Source: Streptomyces sp. MMG1533 (GTDB lineage Bacteria; Actinomycetota; Actinomycetes; Streptomycetales; Streptomycetaceae). Taken from it: DNA of 64,000 nt. Under the pieces are notes generated by a model. That model saw only the letters and a program-made list of their open reading frames with translations, was not told the DNA's origin and did no database searches. Positions 1-8,425 of this stretch are shown here, in pieces (position 1 is the stretch's first letter; the number at the start of each line of letters is the position of its first letter). The translations under genes were made by a program, and so were the position numbers. The DNA is taken from NCBI RefSeq assembly GCF_001279775.1, contig NZ_LGDG01000230.1, forward strand, positions 37,883 to 101,882, read 5' to 3'.

Positions 1-714
1 CCCTATGCCGACGCCCTGCGCACCGGCCGCGGCCCGCTCTTCCTGCGCCGTGCCGACGGCTGGCTGCTCCCGCTGGAGGTGGAGCGCTGGTGCGCCGACG
101 CCGACGCGGCGGACCTGGAGGTACTGCGGCGCTGCGAGGGCGCGGTGCTCGACGTCGGCTGCGGCCCGGGGCGCCTGGTGGCGGCGCTGGGTGCGCAGGG
201 GCGGCGGGTGCTCGGCATCGACGTCAGCGAGGCGGCCGTCTCCCGGACGGGGGCGCTCGGCGGGCCGGCGCTGCGGCGCTCGGTCTTCGAGCCGCTGCCC
301 GGCGAGGGCCGCTGGGGCACCGCACTCCTGATCGACGGCAACGTGGGAATCGGCGGTGATCCGGCGGCTCTTCTCGCCCGGATGTCCCAACTCCTCGGTT
401 CAGGCGGTCTGTTGATCGTGGAGACGGTGCCGGAGCTGGACCTCGACGAACGAGTGCTGGTCCACGTGACCGACGCCCGGGGCGCGGTCGGCAGCCCGTT
501 CCCCTGGGCGCGGCTCGGCACACCGGCCCTGCTGCGGCACGCCAACCGCGCGGGCTGGCGTGCCGACGGTCAGTGGGCGGTCGGCGGGCGTTCCTTCGTC
601 GCCCTGCGCAGCCGCAGCACGAACAGCAGCGCCGAGCCGGCGAACAGCGCGGCCGTCAGGAGCAGCCAGCGGGCCGCAAAGCCGTCGCCGGACAGGCCGG
701 TGGCCGGGGCGTAA
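1..714 (+). CDS. Class I SAM-dependent methyltransferase, 5' partial
   Basis: The reading frame is open from base 1, so the N-terminus lies outside the window. The glycine-rich SAM-binding motif I (DVGCGPG, bases 151-171) is followed by an acidic strand-2 end (GIDVS) and a typical Rossmann methyltransferase layout; the substrate is unknown. The last ~35 codons (after the GGRSFVAL segment near base 605) are low-complexity and antisense to the next gene, with which it overlaps tail to tail by 145 bp. The family core probably ends near base 610, so this tail may be non-functional read-through. The call rests on motif I and the fold pattern. Confidence 0.8.
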   Translation, partial: PYADALRTGRGPLFLRRADGWLLPLEVERWCADADAADLEVLRRCEGAVLDVGCGPGRLVAALGAQGRRVLGIDVSEAAVSRTGALGGPALRRSVFEPLPGEGRWGTALLIDGNVGIGGDPAALLARMSQLLGSGGLLIVETVPELDLDERVLVHVTDARGAVGSPFPWARLGTPALLRHANRAGWRADGQWAVGGRSFVALRSRSTNSSAEPANSAAVRSSQRAAKPSPDRPVAGA

Positions 715-1049
715 CGCCCCGCCACCCGCCCGCTGATCAGCGGGAACCACACGAGCAGGAGCAGCAGGGACAGGGCGGCGGGCACGCGGACGTACGCCAC
801 TTGTGCGCGTCGGCGGCCCGCCGTCTTCACGAGGGCGCGGTCGAGCACGGCGTACAACGGCAGCAGCACCAGGTCGTGGAGGAGGGCCGCGCCCACGAAC
901 CACAGCGCGACGCCGAACCAGTCCCCCGCGAGCAGCCGTGCGCCCGCATATCCCGCGAGGGCGAACGAACAGGCGAGCAGCAGGAGTTGAAAGGGGCTGC
1001 CGACAGCGAGCCTGGGACGCGTCACCGGTCTCCTCACCGTCCTTTTCAC
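570..1049 (-). CDS. Small integral membrane protein, about four helices
   Basis: This 159-residue protein has about four hydrophobic segments (residues ~20-38, ~46-66, ~90-107, ~125-147) and arginine-rich ends, as expected for a polytopic inner-membrane protein. I do not recognise the family. Its GTG start overlaps the TGA of the upstream molybdopterin oxidoreductase gene (GTGA, 1046-1049), which implies translational coupling, so it may assist or anchor that enzyme. That role is inference from position only. Confidence 0.75.
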   Translation of the reverse strand: MKRTVRRPVTRPRLAVGSPFQLLLLACSFALAGYAGARLLAGDWFGVALWFVGAALLHDLVLLPLYAVLDRALVKTAGRRRAQVAYVRVPAALSLLLLLVWFPLISGRVAGRYAPATGLSGDGFAARWLLLTAALFAGSALLFVLRLRRATKERPPTAH

Positions 1050-2302
1050 AGGTCACCGAAGGTCATCCGGGCCACCCACTTGGTGTTGAGCACACCGGGC
1101 GCCGCGGGCACGATGATCCGCGCCGGGTGGCCGTGGTCGGGGGTCAGATCCTCGCCGTTGACGTACAGGGCGAGCAGGGAGCGCGGGTCGGCGACCTGGT
1201 TGGCGCGCAGGGCGGCCCGCCGGAAGGCGCCGCGGCGTTGCAGTGACTCCACGAGGACGTCGGGCGGATCGTCGTACCCGACGAGGGCGGCGAGGTCGCG
1301 CAGGCGCACACCGCGCCACCACTGGTCGGACGTCGACCAGCCCTCCACGCAGGCGATGGGCAACGCGGCGCTGTGCAGCGGGAGTCGGAGCAGGTCGGCA
1401 CGGCCCAGCCGGACGGTCCCGTCACGCCCGGCGACGACCAGCCGCCACGTCTCCTCATTCGTCTCCGCCGCATCGATCCCCGCGTACGCGGCCGTCTTGT
1501 TGATCTGGAAGCCGCCCGGTCCCGTGCCCGGTTCGGCACCGCCGTGCGGGGCGAGGAGAGCGGTTCTGCGCAACGGCCCGTCGAAGTTCTGCCCGGCCGT
1601 GGTGACGAAGAGCAGCAGCGAGCCGCCGCCGACCAGCCCGAGGGCACCGCGCCGGGACACGGTGGGATCGGCGGGGTCCGGAGCCACCAACTCGGTTTTC
1701 TCCTCCCGCAGTTGGCGCAGATTTCGCAGAGCCATCGGTGTCTTCAGTACCGCGTGCGCGACGAACGCGGCGAAGAACACCCAGGCGCCGTAGAAGTGCA
1801 GGGGATAGAAGGAGCCAGGGAAGACGTAGTCCAGTTGGACGTTGAGCACACCGGTCACGAACTCGAAGAGCCCGCCGCCGACCAGGAGCACCAGCGAGAG
1901 CCGCTCCAGCGCGTGCGCGAGCGACCGGGCGGGCGGCAGCGTGAACAGCTTCGGCACGACCGACCACAGCTTGGCCAGCAGGACGGGCACGAGGGTGATC
2001 CCGAGGGTGACGTGGACGCCCTGGTTGAGGCGGTACAGCCAGTGCGGGTCGGTCGGCCAGGAGAAGAGGTAGAAGCCGAGGATCCCCTTGTCCGGCGTCT
2101 TGTCGTTCACCGGTGACAGGTCTGGGTTGTAGGCGGCGTACGACAGCAGCCCGGTCACGAACAGCACGGTGATTCCGCCGAGCAGCACGACACCGAGCAC
2201 CGAGGTGAACCAGGGGCCGCGCAGCGGGCTGCGCCAGAAGGCGGGCGAGAAGGGAGTGCGCGGCGACGAGGGGTTGCGTGGCGATGAGGAGGTGCGGGCC
2301 AT
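1046..2302 (-). CDS. Membrane-anchored molybdopterin-dependent oxidoreductase
   Basis: This 418-residue protein has an N-terminal membrane part with about four helices (residues ~20-190) containing histidines spaced as in cytochrome b561-like domains (QGVH, YPLHFYG, AHAVLK). A twin-arginine-like SRRGALGLVGGG segment and a sulfite-oxidase-type Moco domain follow. The conserved PIACVEGWS motif carries the Cys expected to ligate molybdenum. The enzyme probably oxidises or reduces a small substrate outside the membrane, with electrons passed through the haem part; the substrate is unknown. The ATG at 2302 was chosen because the upstream extension is Arg-rich and unlike the family. Confidence 0.85.
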   Translation of the reverse strand: MARTSSSPRNPSSPRTPFSPAFWRSPLRGPWFTSVLGVVLLGGITVLFVTGLLSYAAYNPDLSPVNDKTPDKGILGFYLFSWPTDPHWLYRLNQGVHVTLGITLVPVLLAKLWSVVPKLFTLPPARSLAHALERLSLVLLVGGGLFEFVTGVLNVQLDYVFPGSFYPLHFYGAWVFFAAFVAHAVLKTPMALRNLRQLREEKTELVAPDPADPTVSRRGALGLVGGGSLLLFVTTAGQNFDGPLRRTALLAPHGGAEPGTGPGGFQINKTAAYAGIDAAETNEETWRLVVAGRDGTVRLGRADLLRLPLHSAALPIACVEGWSTSDQWWRGVRLRDLAALVGYDDPPDVLVESLQRRGAFRRAALRANQVADPRSLLALYVNGEDLTPDHGHPARIIVPAAPGVLNTKWVARMTFGDL

Positions 2303-2415
2303 GCCCCGACCGTAGGCCCGCGCCACCCCGGGGACCGGCCCGCGAACCATGACGAATCTCTGACGTCCACGCCTGTCAGCCGTCCGGGCGAGCCCTCGCG
2401 ACCTAGCGTTTGTGC

Positions 2416-3732
2416 GTGAACCGCGATCTGAGACGTGACCTGTACGCGGCCCTGGCCGCAGCACTGCTCGTGGCGACGGCCGTCCTGGTCGGCAACGCCG
2501 TCGAGCACCGCGACGGCACGCTCCGCGTCGGATGGCCGCCCCTGCTGGCGACCTGGGATCCGCACGTCGGCCCCGGCACCCCGGCCGCGTTGGCCGTCGG
2601 GGTCGCGGTCGTGGCGTACGGCCCCGCCCTGGCCGCCCGGCTGTCGTGGCGCGCGTTGCTCCTGTGCGTGTGGGTCACCGGCATGGCCTGGACGTGGTCC
2701 CTGGCGCTCGTCGACGGCTGGCACCGGGGCATCGCCGAGCAGCTGACGACCGGGAGCGAGTACCTCCGGGTCATCGAGCGGTTCGACGACATCCCCGCGA
2801 CCCTGCGCGACTTCACCGGACACATCCTGATCGACGCGCCCGACAACTGGCCCGCCCATGTCGCCGGCCATCCCCCGGGAGCCACCCTCACCTTCGTCCT
2901 CCTGGACCGCATCGGGCTGGGCGGCGGGGGCTGGGCGGGCGCCTGGTGCATCACCCTCGGCACGACGGCGGCGGTCGCGGTCCTGGTCGCCGTACGGACC
3001 CTCACGGCCGAGTCGCTCGCCCGCCGCGCCGCCCCCTTCCTCGTCCTCGCCCCGGCCGCCGTGTGGGTCGGCACGTCCGCCGACGGCTACTTCGCGGCGG
3101 TGGCGGCCTGGGCGGTCGCGTTCCTCGCCCTGGCGGTGACGGGACACCGGCCGGAGTGGACCGGCTCGGGCTCGGGCCTGCTGTTCGGCCTGACCCTCTA
3201 CCTGTCGTACGGCCTGACGCTGTTCGCCGTCATCGCCGGCGCCGTCCTCCTCCTGGGCACGCACCGCATCCGCCCGCTCCCCTTCCTGCTGGCCGGGTTC
3301 CTGGTGGTGCCGATCGCGTTCACCGCCCTCGGCTTCGACTGGTGGGAGGCGTACCGGCTGCTGGTCCGCCGCTACCACCAAGGCGCGGGCGGGGTGCGGC
3401 CGTACGGCTACTGGGTGTGGGCGAACCTTGCGTGCACCGTGCTGATCGTGGGCCCGGCCACGGTGGCAGGGCTGCGGCGCACCGGCGTCACGCTCGCCCA
3501 CAGGCGCCCCCGGCCGGACGTCCGCCTGGGCGTGCTCGTACTCGCCGCGCTCATCGCCCTCCTCGTCGCCGACCTGTCCGGCATGAGCAAGGCGGAGACG
3601 GAACGCATCTGGCTGCCGTTCGCGATGTGGCTGCTGCCGGCGGGTGCGTGGCTGACGGGCGTGCGGGGATGGCTGGCGGCGCAGGCCCTTCTCGCGCTGC
3701 TGCTCAACCACTTGCTGCTGACCGGCTGGTGA
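2416..3732 (+). CDS. Polytopic integral membrane protein, glycosyltransferase-C-like topology
   Basis: This 438-residue protein has about ten hydrophobic helices and a long non-membrane loop after helix 3 (IERFDDIPATLRDFTGHILIDAPDNW...HPPGA). That pattern, helices with an acidic periplasmic loop carrying HPPG, resembles mannosyl/arabinosyl-type lipid-linked GT-C transferases, but no diagnostic motif is certain. It is divergent from the oxidoreductase gene. The GTG start at 2416 is preceded by TAGCGT (2404-2409) at a distance that would suit a leaderless transcript; a TTG two codons upstream is a weaker alternative. Confidence 0.75.
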   Translation: MNRDLRRDLYAALAAALLVATAVLVGNAVEHRDGTLRVGWPPLLATWDPHVGPGTPAALAVGVAVVAYGPALAARLSWRALLLCVWVTGMAWTWSLALVDGWHRGIAEQLTTGSEYLRVIERFDDIPATLRDFTGHILIDAPDNWPAHVAGHPPGATLTFVLLDRIGLGGGGWAGAWCITLGTTAAVAVLVAVRTLTAESLARRAAPFLVLAPAAVWVGTSADGYFAAVAAWAVAFLALAVTGHRPEWTGSGSGLLFGLTLYLSYGLTLFAVIAGAVLLLGTHRIRPLPFLLAGFLVVPIAFTALGFDWWEAYRLLVRRYHQGAGGVRPYGYWVWANLACTVLIVGPATVAGLRRTGVTLAHRRPRPDVRLGVLVLAALIALLVADLSGMSKAETERIWLPFAMWLLPAGAWLTGVRGWLAAQALLALLLNHLLLTGW

Positions 3733-3837
3733 CGGTCAGACGGCCGGCCGCTTCCTCGCCGTCATCACGGCACTGGACGACGTAACCCGTTGGTGGCCAT
3801 GACGGTTGACGGCCTTTCGGCTCGGGCGCGTCGTCAC

Positions 3838-3873
3838 GGAATCCGGCCCGGCATCCGGCCCGGCATCCGGTCG
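3838..3873. repeat. Three 12-bp tandem repeats
   Basis: Three direct copies of GGMATCCGGCCC-like units, the third degenerate, lie about 45 bp upstream of the -10 box of the FxsC gene. They may be regulator half-sites or simple replication slippage. Confidence 0.6.
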
Positions 3874-3917
3874 GTCGAAGATTTCCGGACGGGTCCCCGC
3901 CCCCGGTTCCGGTCCAG

Positions 3918-3923
3918 TAGGGT
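3918..3923 (+). promoter_or_regulatory. Probable -10 element (TAGGGT) of the FxsC/NACHT operon
   Basis: TAGGGT is a common streptomycete -10 hexamer and lies 45 bp upstream of the GTG start of the FxsC gene. No convincing -35 box was found. Confidence 0.45.
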
Positions 3924-3946
3924 CGCGCCACCAGACGGAGGCGGAC

Positions 3947-3958
3947 ATGGACCACTAG
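3947..3958 (+). promoter_or_regulatory. Three-codon upstream mini-ORF (ATG GAC CAC TAG)
   Basis: A strong Shine-Dalgarno sequence GGAGG (3937-3941) stands 5 nt before this ATG, which is followed by only two sense codons and a stop, 9 nt before the FxsC GTG. The FxsC start itself has only AGGG at very short spacing, so ribosomes loaded at the mini-ORF may reinitiate at the GTG. That function is inferred. Confidence 0.4.
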
Positions 3959-3967
3959 CGAGGGCGT

Positions 3968-5209
3968 GTGCGGCATTTCTTCTTCAGCTATGCGCGCGCC
4001 GACCGCGTGGACCCCTACCTGGACCAGTTCTACAGCGATCTCTGCCGTGAAATATCGGCCCGCGGCGGCCTCGAACCGGAGTCCGTCGCATTCCTGGACC
4101 GCGAACAGCGGAGCGGGGTGCCGTGGCCGGCCCTCGTGGGAGAAGCCCTGGCGAACTGCCGGGTCTTCATTCCGGTCTATTCGCCGCACTACTTCACCAG
4201 CCCCGTCTGCGGTCAGGAATGGCACGCCTTCTCCGCCCGCGTGGCCGCCCACCGGGCGGCGAACGGGGGCGAGCCGGGCGGCATCGTGCCCGTGTGGTGG
4301 GCTCCGCCCCGGGAACTCCCGCCGGTGGCACGGCTCCTGCAGGACTCCCGTGACATGTTCGGTGAGGAATACCGCAAGTACGGACTCCGGTATCTGTTGC
4401 AACTGAAGGACAACAGGGACCGCTACCAGGACTTCCTGGTGCGCTACACAGAAATGATCCTGGAGGCGGCGGCCTCGCCTCCGCCGCCCGGACCGGTCCC
4501 GGACCTGCTGTCCCTGCCCAACGCGTTCGCCCCCGCCGAACCGTCACCGCCGGCGGCCGAGCGGACCGTCACGTCCCGGGGCAGCGGCGGCCCGCGCAAG
4601 GTGGCCTTCGTCGTCGCGGTCGGGGACCGGGAGGACATGGTGCACATCATGCGCACGGGCATGGACGTGTACGGCGACGACCTCGGCGACTGGCGGCCGT
4701 ACCACCCGGCGTCCTCGGACAGCATCGTCGTACGGGCCCAGGGTGTGGCGTCCGCGCGGAAGATGATGTCCCAGGTGATGTCGGCCGACGACTCCCTGTT
4801 CACGCTTCTGGACCGGGCGGCGGAGCACAAGTGCCTGGTCGTGCTGATCGTCGACCCGTGGTCGGTCGGCCTGGACACGTACCAGGAGCTCTTCGCCCGG
4901 CTCAACCAGACCCGTTCGCGCAACTCGGTCGTCCTGGTGCCCTGGGACATCGACGAGATGCGCAAGAGCCCGCAGGGCAACCACACGTACGACAGGCTCT
5001 ATGCCAGTCTGGGGAACTGGATGGACGCCGGCACGGGCACTTTCCGGGGTGACATGCCGTCGATGGAGGACTTCGAGAAGGTCCTCGGCCAGGTCCTCAT
5101 CGAGATCCAGGGGCGCATCATGCGGATGGCCGAGGTCATGCGCCGCGTGAACGAGACCGGGCCGCAGCACCGGCCGGTCCTGACCGGACCCGGAGGACTG
5201 GGGCGTTGA
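3968..5209 (+). CDS. fxsC: FxsC-like TIR-domain protein
   Basis: This 413-residue protein has an N-terminal TIR-like domain (~1-140: FFFSYARAD start, then FIPVYSPHYFTSPVCGQEW, keeping the Glu that is catalytic in TIR NADases) and a C-terminal domain (~195-390) matching the TIR-like FxsC family. In other actinobacteria FxsC accompanies FxsA peptides, the FxsB radical-SAM enzyme and FxsT NTPases. Here only the TIR/NACHT partner is present, and it overlaps the end of this gene. The protein is likely cytoplasmic; a signalling or NAD-cleaving role is inferred. The GTG start gives the expected MRHFFFSYARAD N-terminus. Confidence 0.85.
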   Translation: MRHFFFSYARADRVDPYLDQFYSDLCREISARGGLEPESVAFLDREQRSGVPWPALVGEALANCRVFIPVYSPHYFTSPVCGQEWHAFSARVAAHRAANGGEPGGIVPVWWAPPRELPPVARLLQDSRDMFGEEYRKYGLRYLLQLKDNRDRYQDFLVRYTEMILEAAASPPPPGPVPDLLSLPNAFAPAEPSPPAAERTVTSRGSGGPRKVAFVVAVGDREDMVHIMRTGMDVYGDDLGDWRPYHPASSDSIVVRAQGVASARKMMSQVMSADDSLFTLLDRAAEHKCLVVLIVDPWSVGLDTYQELFARLNQTRSRNSVVLVPWDIDEMRKSPQGNHTYDRLYASLGNWMDAGTGTFRGDMPSMEDFEKVLGQVLIEIQGRIMRMAEVMRRVNETGPQHRPVLTGPGGLGR

Positions 5210-8200
5210 GGTCGCGGATCATCACGTTCTACTCGTACAAGGGCGGCACCGGCCGTTCCATGGGGCTGGCCAACACCGCCTGGATCCTCGCCTCCAACGG
5301 CATGCGCGTGCTGGTCGTGGACTGGGACCTGGAAGCCCCCGGCCTGCACCGCTACTTCCACCCGTTCCTGCCCGACCACGAACTTCGGTCCTCGCCGGGC
5401 GTCATGGACCTGGTCTGGGAATTCGCGACCGCGGCCATGGATCCCGCCACACCCGACGAGCCGGGCTGGCACGAACGACTCGCCAGGATCCAGCCCTACG
5501 CCATGTCCGTCGAGCACGAGTTCCCCGGGCCGGGCACCATCGACTTCGTGCCGGCCGGCCGACAGGACGCCCTGTACTCGACGCTGGTCACCAGCTTCGA
5601 CTGGAGCAACTTCTACGAGCGTCTCGGCGGCGGCGGGTTCATCGAGGCCCTCAAGCGCAGCATGCGGGAGCGCTACGACTACGTGCTGATCGACAGCCGT
5701 ACGGGACTCAGCGACACGGCGGGCATCTGCACCGTCCAGCTCCCGGACATCCTGGTCAACTGCTTCGCCCTGAGCACCCAGGCCATCGACGGCGCCGAGG
5801 CCGTCGCGGCGTCGGTGCACCGGCAGCGCGCGGACGACCAACTGCGCATGTTCCCGGTGCCGATGCGGGTCGAGGACGCCGAACGGGCCCGGCTGGAGTC
5901 GAGCCGCGACTACGCCCGGTCCAAGTTCGGCCGCTACCTCTCCCACCTGCCCGACCCGGAGGGCTACTGGGGCGAAGTCGAGGTGCCGTACAAGCCCTTC
6001 TACGCGTACGAGGAGATCCTCGCGACCATCGGGGACCGTCCCAGGCAGCAGGACACCGTGCTGGCCGCCACGGAGCGCATCGTCGCGCACCTCACCGACC
6101 AGGAGATCACCCGCTGCGTCACAGAGCTGAAGGAGACCGAGCGCCGGGACCTCCTCGACCGGTTCCGGCGGGCCGGATCCCAGGAGCCGGCCCCCCGCAC
6201 CTCGAGCGACGGGCGGCACGCCGTCCGGGTGTTCATCTCCTACGCCCACGACTCGGTCGACCACTTCCAAGCCGTCCGTGAACTCTGGTACCTGCTGCGC
6301 GGCCAGGGAATCGACGCCCGGTTGGACCGTCCCCCGGGCCAGCGGACGCCGGAGTGGCCGCGCTGGCAGCGACAGCAACTCCTCGATGCCGAGGTGGTGT
6401 TGCTGGTGCCATCACCCGCGTACCGGCGGCTGCCGGTGGAGGAAACCGTGCAACTGCGCGACGTCCACGGCGCGCATCCCGACCGCTTCATGGGAGTCGT
6501 CCTGCCGGGCGGGTCCCGCGAGGACCTGGTCGACGTGCTGCACGAGGGGGAGGCCACACGGTGGACCACGGTCACCGCTCTGACGCCTGAGGACGTCAGA
6601 CCTTTGGCGGAGCTGATCAGTCGCCGGGCGCCCGTGGTGAGATCGACCGAAGGCGACCCGCTCGATTCGCCTTGGCCCTGGAGCCGAGTGCACGACGATC
6701 CGGAACTCGCCGAGGCGGCCGACGCCCTCAGCCATGCTCTGTACCGGCTGCAGCTGCGGGAACCAGGGCTGCGCAGGCTTCACGAACCTTTTCGGTTCGA
6801 CATCCGGTGGTCTCTCAACCGCCGGTTCCTGACGCCGGCCGAGGCCGGACGCCTGCCCGTCGGGTCAGGCACGCTGCGGGACGTCGAAGACCTCTTCACG
6901 TCCCTGCCCCACGGACGACTCGTCATCCTCGGAGCGGCGGGGTCGGGAAAGTCGTCGGTCCTGGCCCTGCTGGCTTTGGAGCTGCTCCGGCGCCGTGCGG
7001 ACGTCCCCGGGCTGCCGGTGCCGGTGTCGTTGTCCCTGACGTCGTGGGATCCGGCTGCCCAGACGCTCACGGACTGGATCACCGATCGCCTGCGCATCTG
7101 TTACCCGATGGCGCCCCAGACCGCGAGACACCTGGTGACGGCGAACATGGTGCTGCCGATGCTGGACGGCCTCGACGAACTCTCACCGAGCGCGCGGGCC
7201 CATGCGGTGGAGAGCCTGCAACGGGACATCCCGCCGGACGGCAGGTACGTCCTGACCTCGCGCACCGCCGAGTACGAGGAAGTCATCCAGCGCGCCGGCC
7301 GTACCCTGGCGCGGGCCGCGGTCATCGAGCTCAGGCCCCTTCAGCCGGCTGACGCGATGGCCTACCTCTCCTACAACCGCCTCCCGGGCGACCTGCGATG
7401 GGGACCGGTCCTCAACGTCCTCGCCGGGCGCCCCGAGGCTCCGTTGGCACAGCTTCTCACTCAGCCCTTGATGCTCCGACTGGCCGAGGAGGTGTACCGC
7501 AGTCCGTCCACCGACCCCGCGGAGCTTCTGCGGTTCCACTCCGAGAGTGACATCCAGAAGCACTTGCTCGACGCCCTGATTCCCGCGACCTACGTCGCCG
7601 ACCCGGTCTTCGGTCGCGGACGAAGGAGCGCCTACTCACCGGACGCGGCGCGCAGATGGCTCGGTTTCCTCGCGCGGCATCTGGAGCAACGACAAACCCG
7701 CGAGTTCGCCTGGTGGGAACTGCACCGGACGTTCAGTCCATGGAGCATGAGACTGCGCCTCGGCTGCTTCGCCGTTCTGCTCACCGCGCCGGTCATGGCG
7801 CTGAGGCTCCTCGCGGAGACCGGCGTGTCCGACCTGTTTCCCCAACTCACCCTGACCCTCGCCGGGTGGAGCGGCGTGACAGTTCTGCTGGTGACGTTCA
7901 CAGCCGTACGGTCTCCTGAACCACGCAGTGGCCTCACGATCCGCGGACGAGGCGCGCTCCGGCTGCCGAGACGCCTGCCGACACTCACCGTTCCTCGGGC
8001 GAGCTTGCGGGCGGACTGGCGGGCGACCTTGACGTTCCCCCTGCTGGGGGGCGCCCTGGCGGCCTCGGCCGTCGCAGCAGGAGCGCTGACATCGGTTCGC
8101 CCCGTCCTGGCGACGGCATTCCTCTTGTTGCTCACGGCGCTCCTCACCCTCATCCTCACCCTCCGTAACAGCGCCTCGGGAAGATACTGGGTAACCGTCT

Positions 8201-8358
8201 TCTGGCTGGCTCTGCGGGGCCGACTGCCCTGGCGGCTCATGCGCTTCCTCGACGACGCACACGCACGCGGCGTACTGCGCCAGGCCGGGTCGTTCTACCA
8301 GTTCCGCCACGCCCGCCTCCAAGACGTGCTTGCCGACCGGGACCACCAAGTCCATTGA
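5206..8358 (+). CDS. ParA-like/TIR/NACHT multidomain signalling NTPase with membrane helices
   Basis: This 1050-residue protein has four parts. A ParA/MinD-like P-loop (~1-300) carries variant Walker A KGGTGRS (12-18), where MinD proteins have GK[ST], and VVDWDLEAPG. A TIR/SEFIR domain (~338-470) starts RVFISYAHD. A NACHT-type NTPase (~560-760) has Walker A GAAGSGKS (~576-583) and Walker B MLDGLDELS. The C-terminus has about four membrane helices (~848-990). Its TTG start overlaps the FxsC stop (TTGA) behind GGAGGA (5192-5197), so the two proteins are co-produced. The domain set matches NTP-driven sensors used in bacterial immunity or development. The NACHT lysine is intact; only the N-terminal P-loop has lost it. 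Confidence 0.85.
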   Translation: MRSRIITFYSYKGGTGRSMGLANTAWILASNGMRVLVVDWDLEAPGLHRYFHPFLPDHELRSSPGVMDLVWEFATAAMDPATPDEPGWHERLARIQPYAMSVEHEFPGPGTIDFVPAGRQDALYSTLVTSFDWSNFYERLGGGGFIEALKRSMRERYDYVLIDSRTGLSDTAGICTVQLPDILVNCFALSTQAIDGAEAVAASVHRQRADDQLRMFPVPMRVEDAERARLESSRDYARSKFGRYLSHLPDPEGYWGEVEVPYKPFYAYEEILATIGDRPRQQDTVLAATERIVAHLTDQEITRCVTELKETERRDLLDRFRRAGSQEPAPRTSSDGRHAVRVFISYAHDSVDHFQAVRELWYLLRGQGIDARLDRPPGQRTPEWPRWQRQQLLDAEVVLLVPSPAYRRLPVEETVQLRDVHGAHPDRFMGVVLPGGSREDLVDVLHEGEATRWTTVTALTPEDVRPLAELISRRAPVVRSTEGDPLDSPWPWSRVHDDPELAEAADALSHALYRLQLREPGLRRLHEPFRFDIRWSLNRRFLTPAEAGRLPVGSGTLRDVEDLFTSLPHGRLVILGAAGSGKSSVLALLALELLRRRADVPGLPVPVSLSLTSWDPAAQTLTDWITDRLRICYPMAPQTARHLVTANMVLPMLDGLDELSPSARAHAVESLQRDIPPDGRYVLTSRTAEYEEVIQRAGRTLARAAVIELRPLQPADAMAYLSYNRLPGDLRWGPVLNVLAGRPEAPLAQLLTQPLMLRLAEEVYRSPSTDPAELLRFHSESDIQKHLLDALIPATYVADPVFGRGRRSAYSPDAARRWLGFLARHLEQRQTREFAWWELHRTFSPWSMRLRLGCFAVLLTAPVMALRLLAETGVSDLFPQLTLTLAGWSGVTVLLVTFTAVRSPEPRSGLTIRGRGALRLPRRLPTLTVPRASLRADWRATLTFPLLGGALAASAVAAGALTSVRPVLATAFLLLLTALLTLILTLRNSASGRYWVTVFWLALRGRLPWRLMRFLDDAHARGVLRQAGSFYQFRHARLQDVLADRDHQVH

Positions 8359-8383
8359 ATGTACAATTCAACATCTCTACCAT
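8355..8383 (+). promoter_or_regulatory. Predicted promoter of the GH84 gene (TTGAAT-17-TACCAT)
   Basis: The -35 TTGAAT (8355-8360) and -10 TACCAT (8378-8383) are 17 bp apart. The -35 overlaps the stop of the NACHT gene and is the left arm of an inverted repeat TTGAAT-N5-ATTCAA (8355-8371). The start site would fall at about 8390, inside the operator-like palindrome. Confidence 0.5.
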
Positions 8384-8388
8384 CAGTC

Positions 8389-8404
8389 GGTGGATGCATT
8401 CACC
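8389..8404 (+). promoter_or_regulatory. Operator-like palindrome G at the GH84 start site
   Basis: GGTGGATGCATTCACC is palindromic at 14 of 16 positions and sits at the predicted transcription start of the GH84 gene. Its GGTGG half resembles the other sites of the island. Confidence 0.45.
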
Positions 8405-8425
8405 CACGGCCTCCGAGGAGAACCC

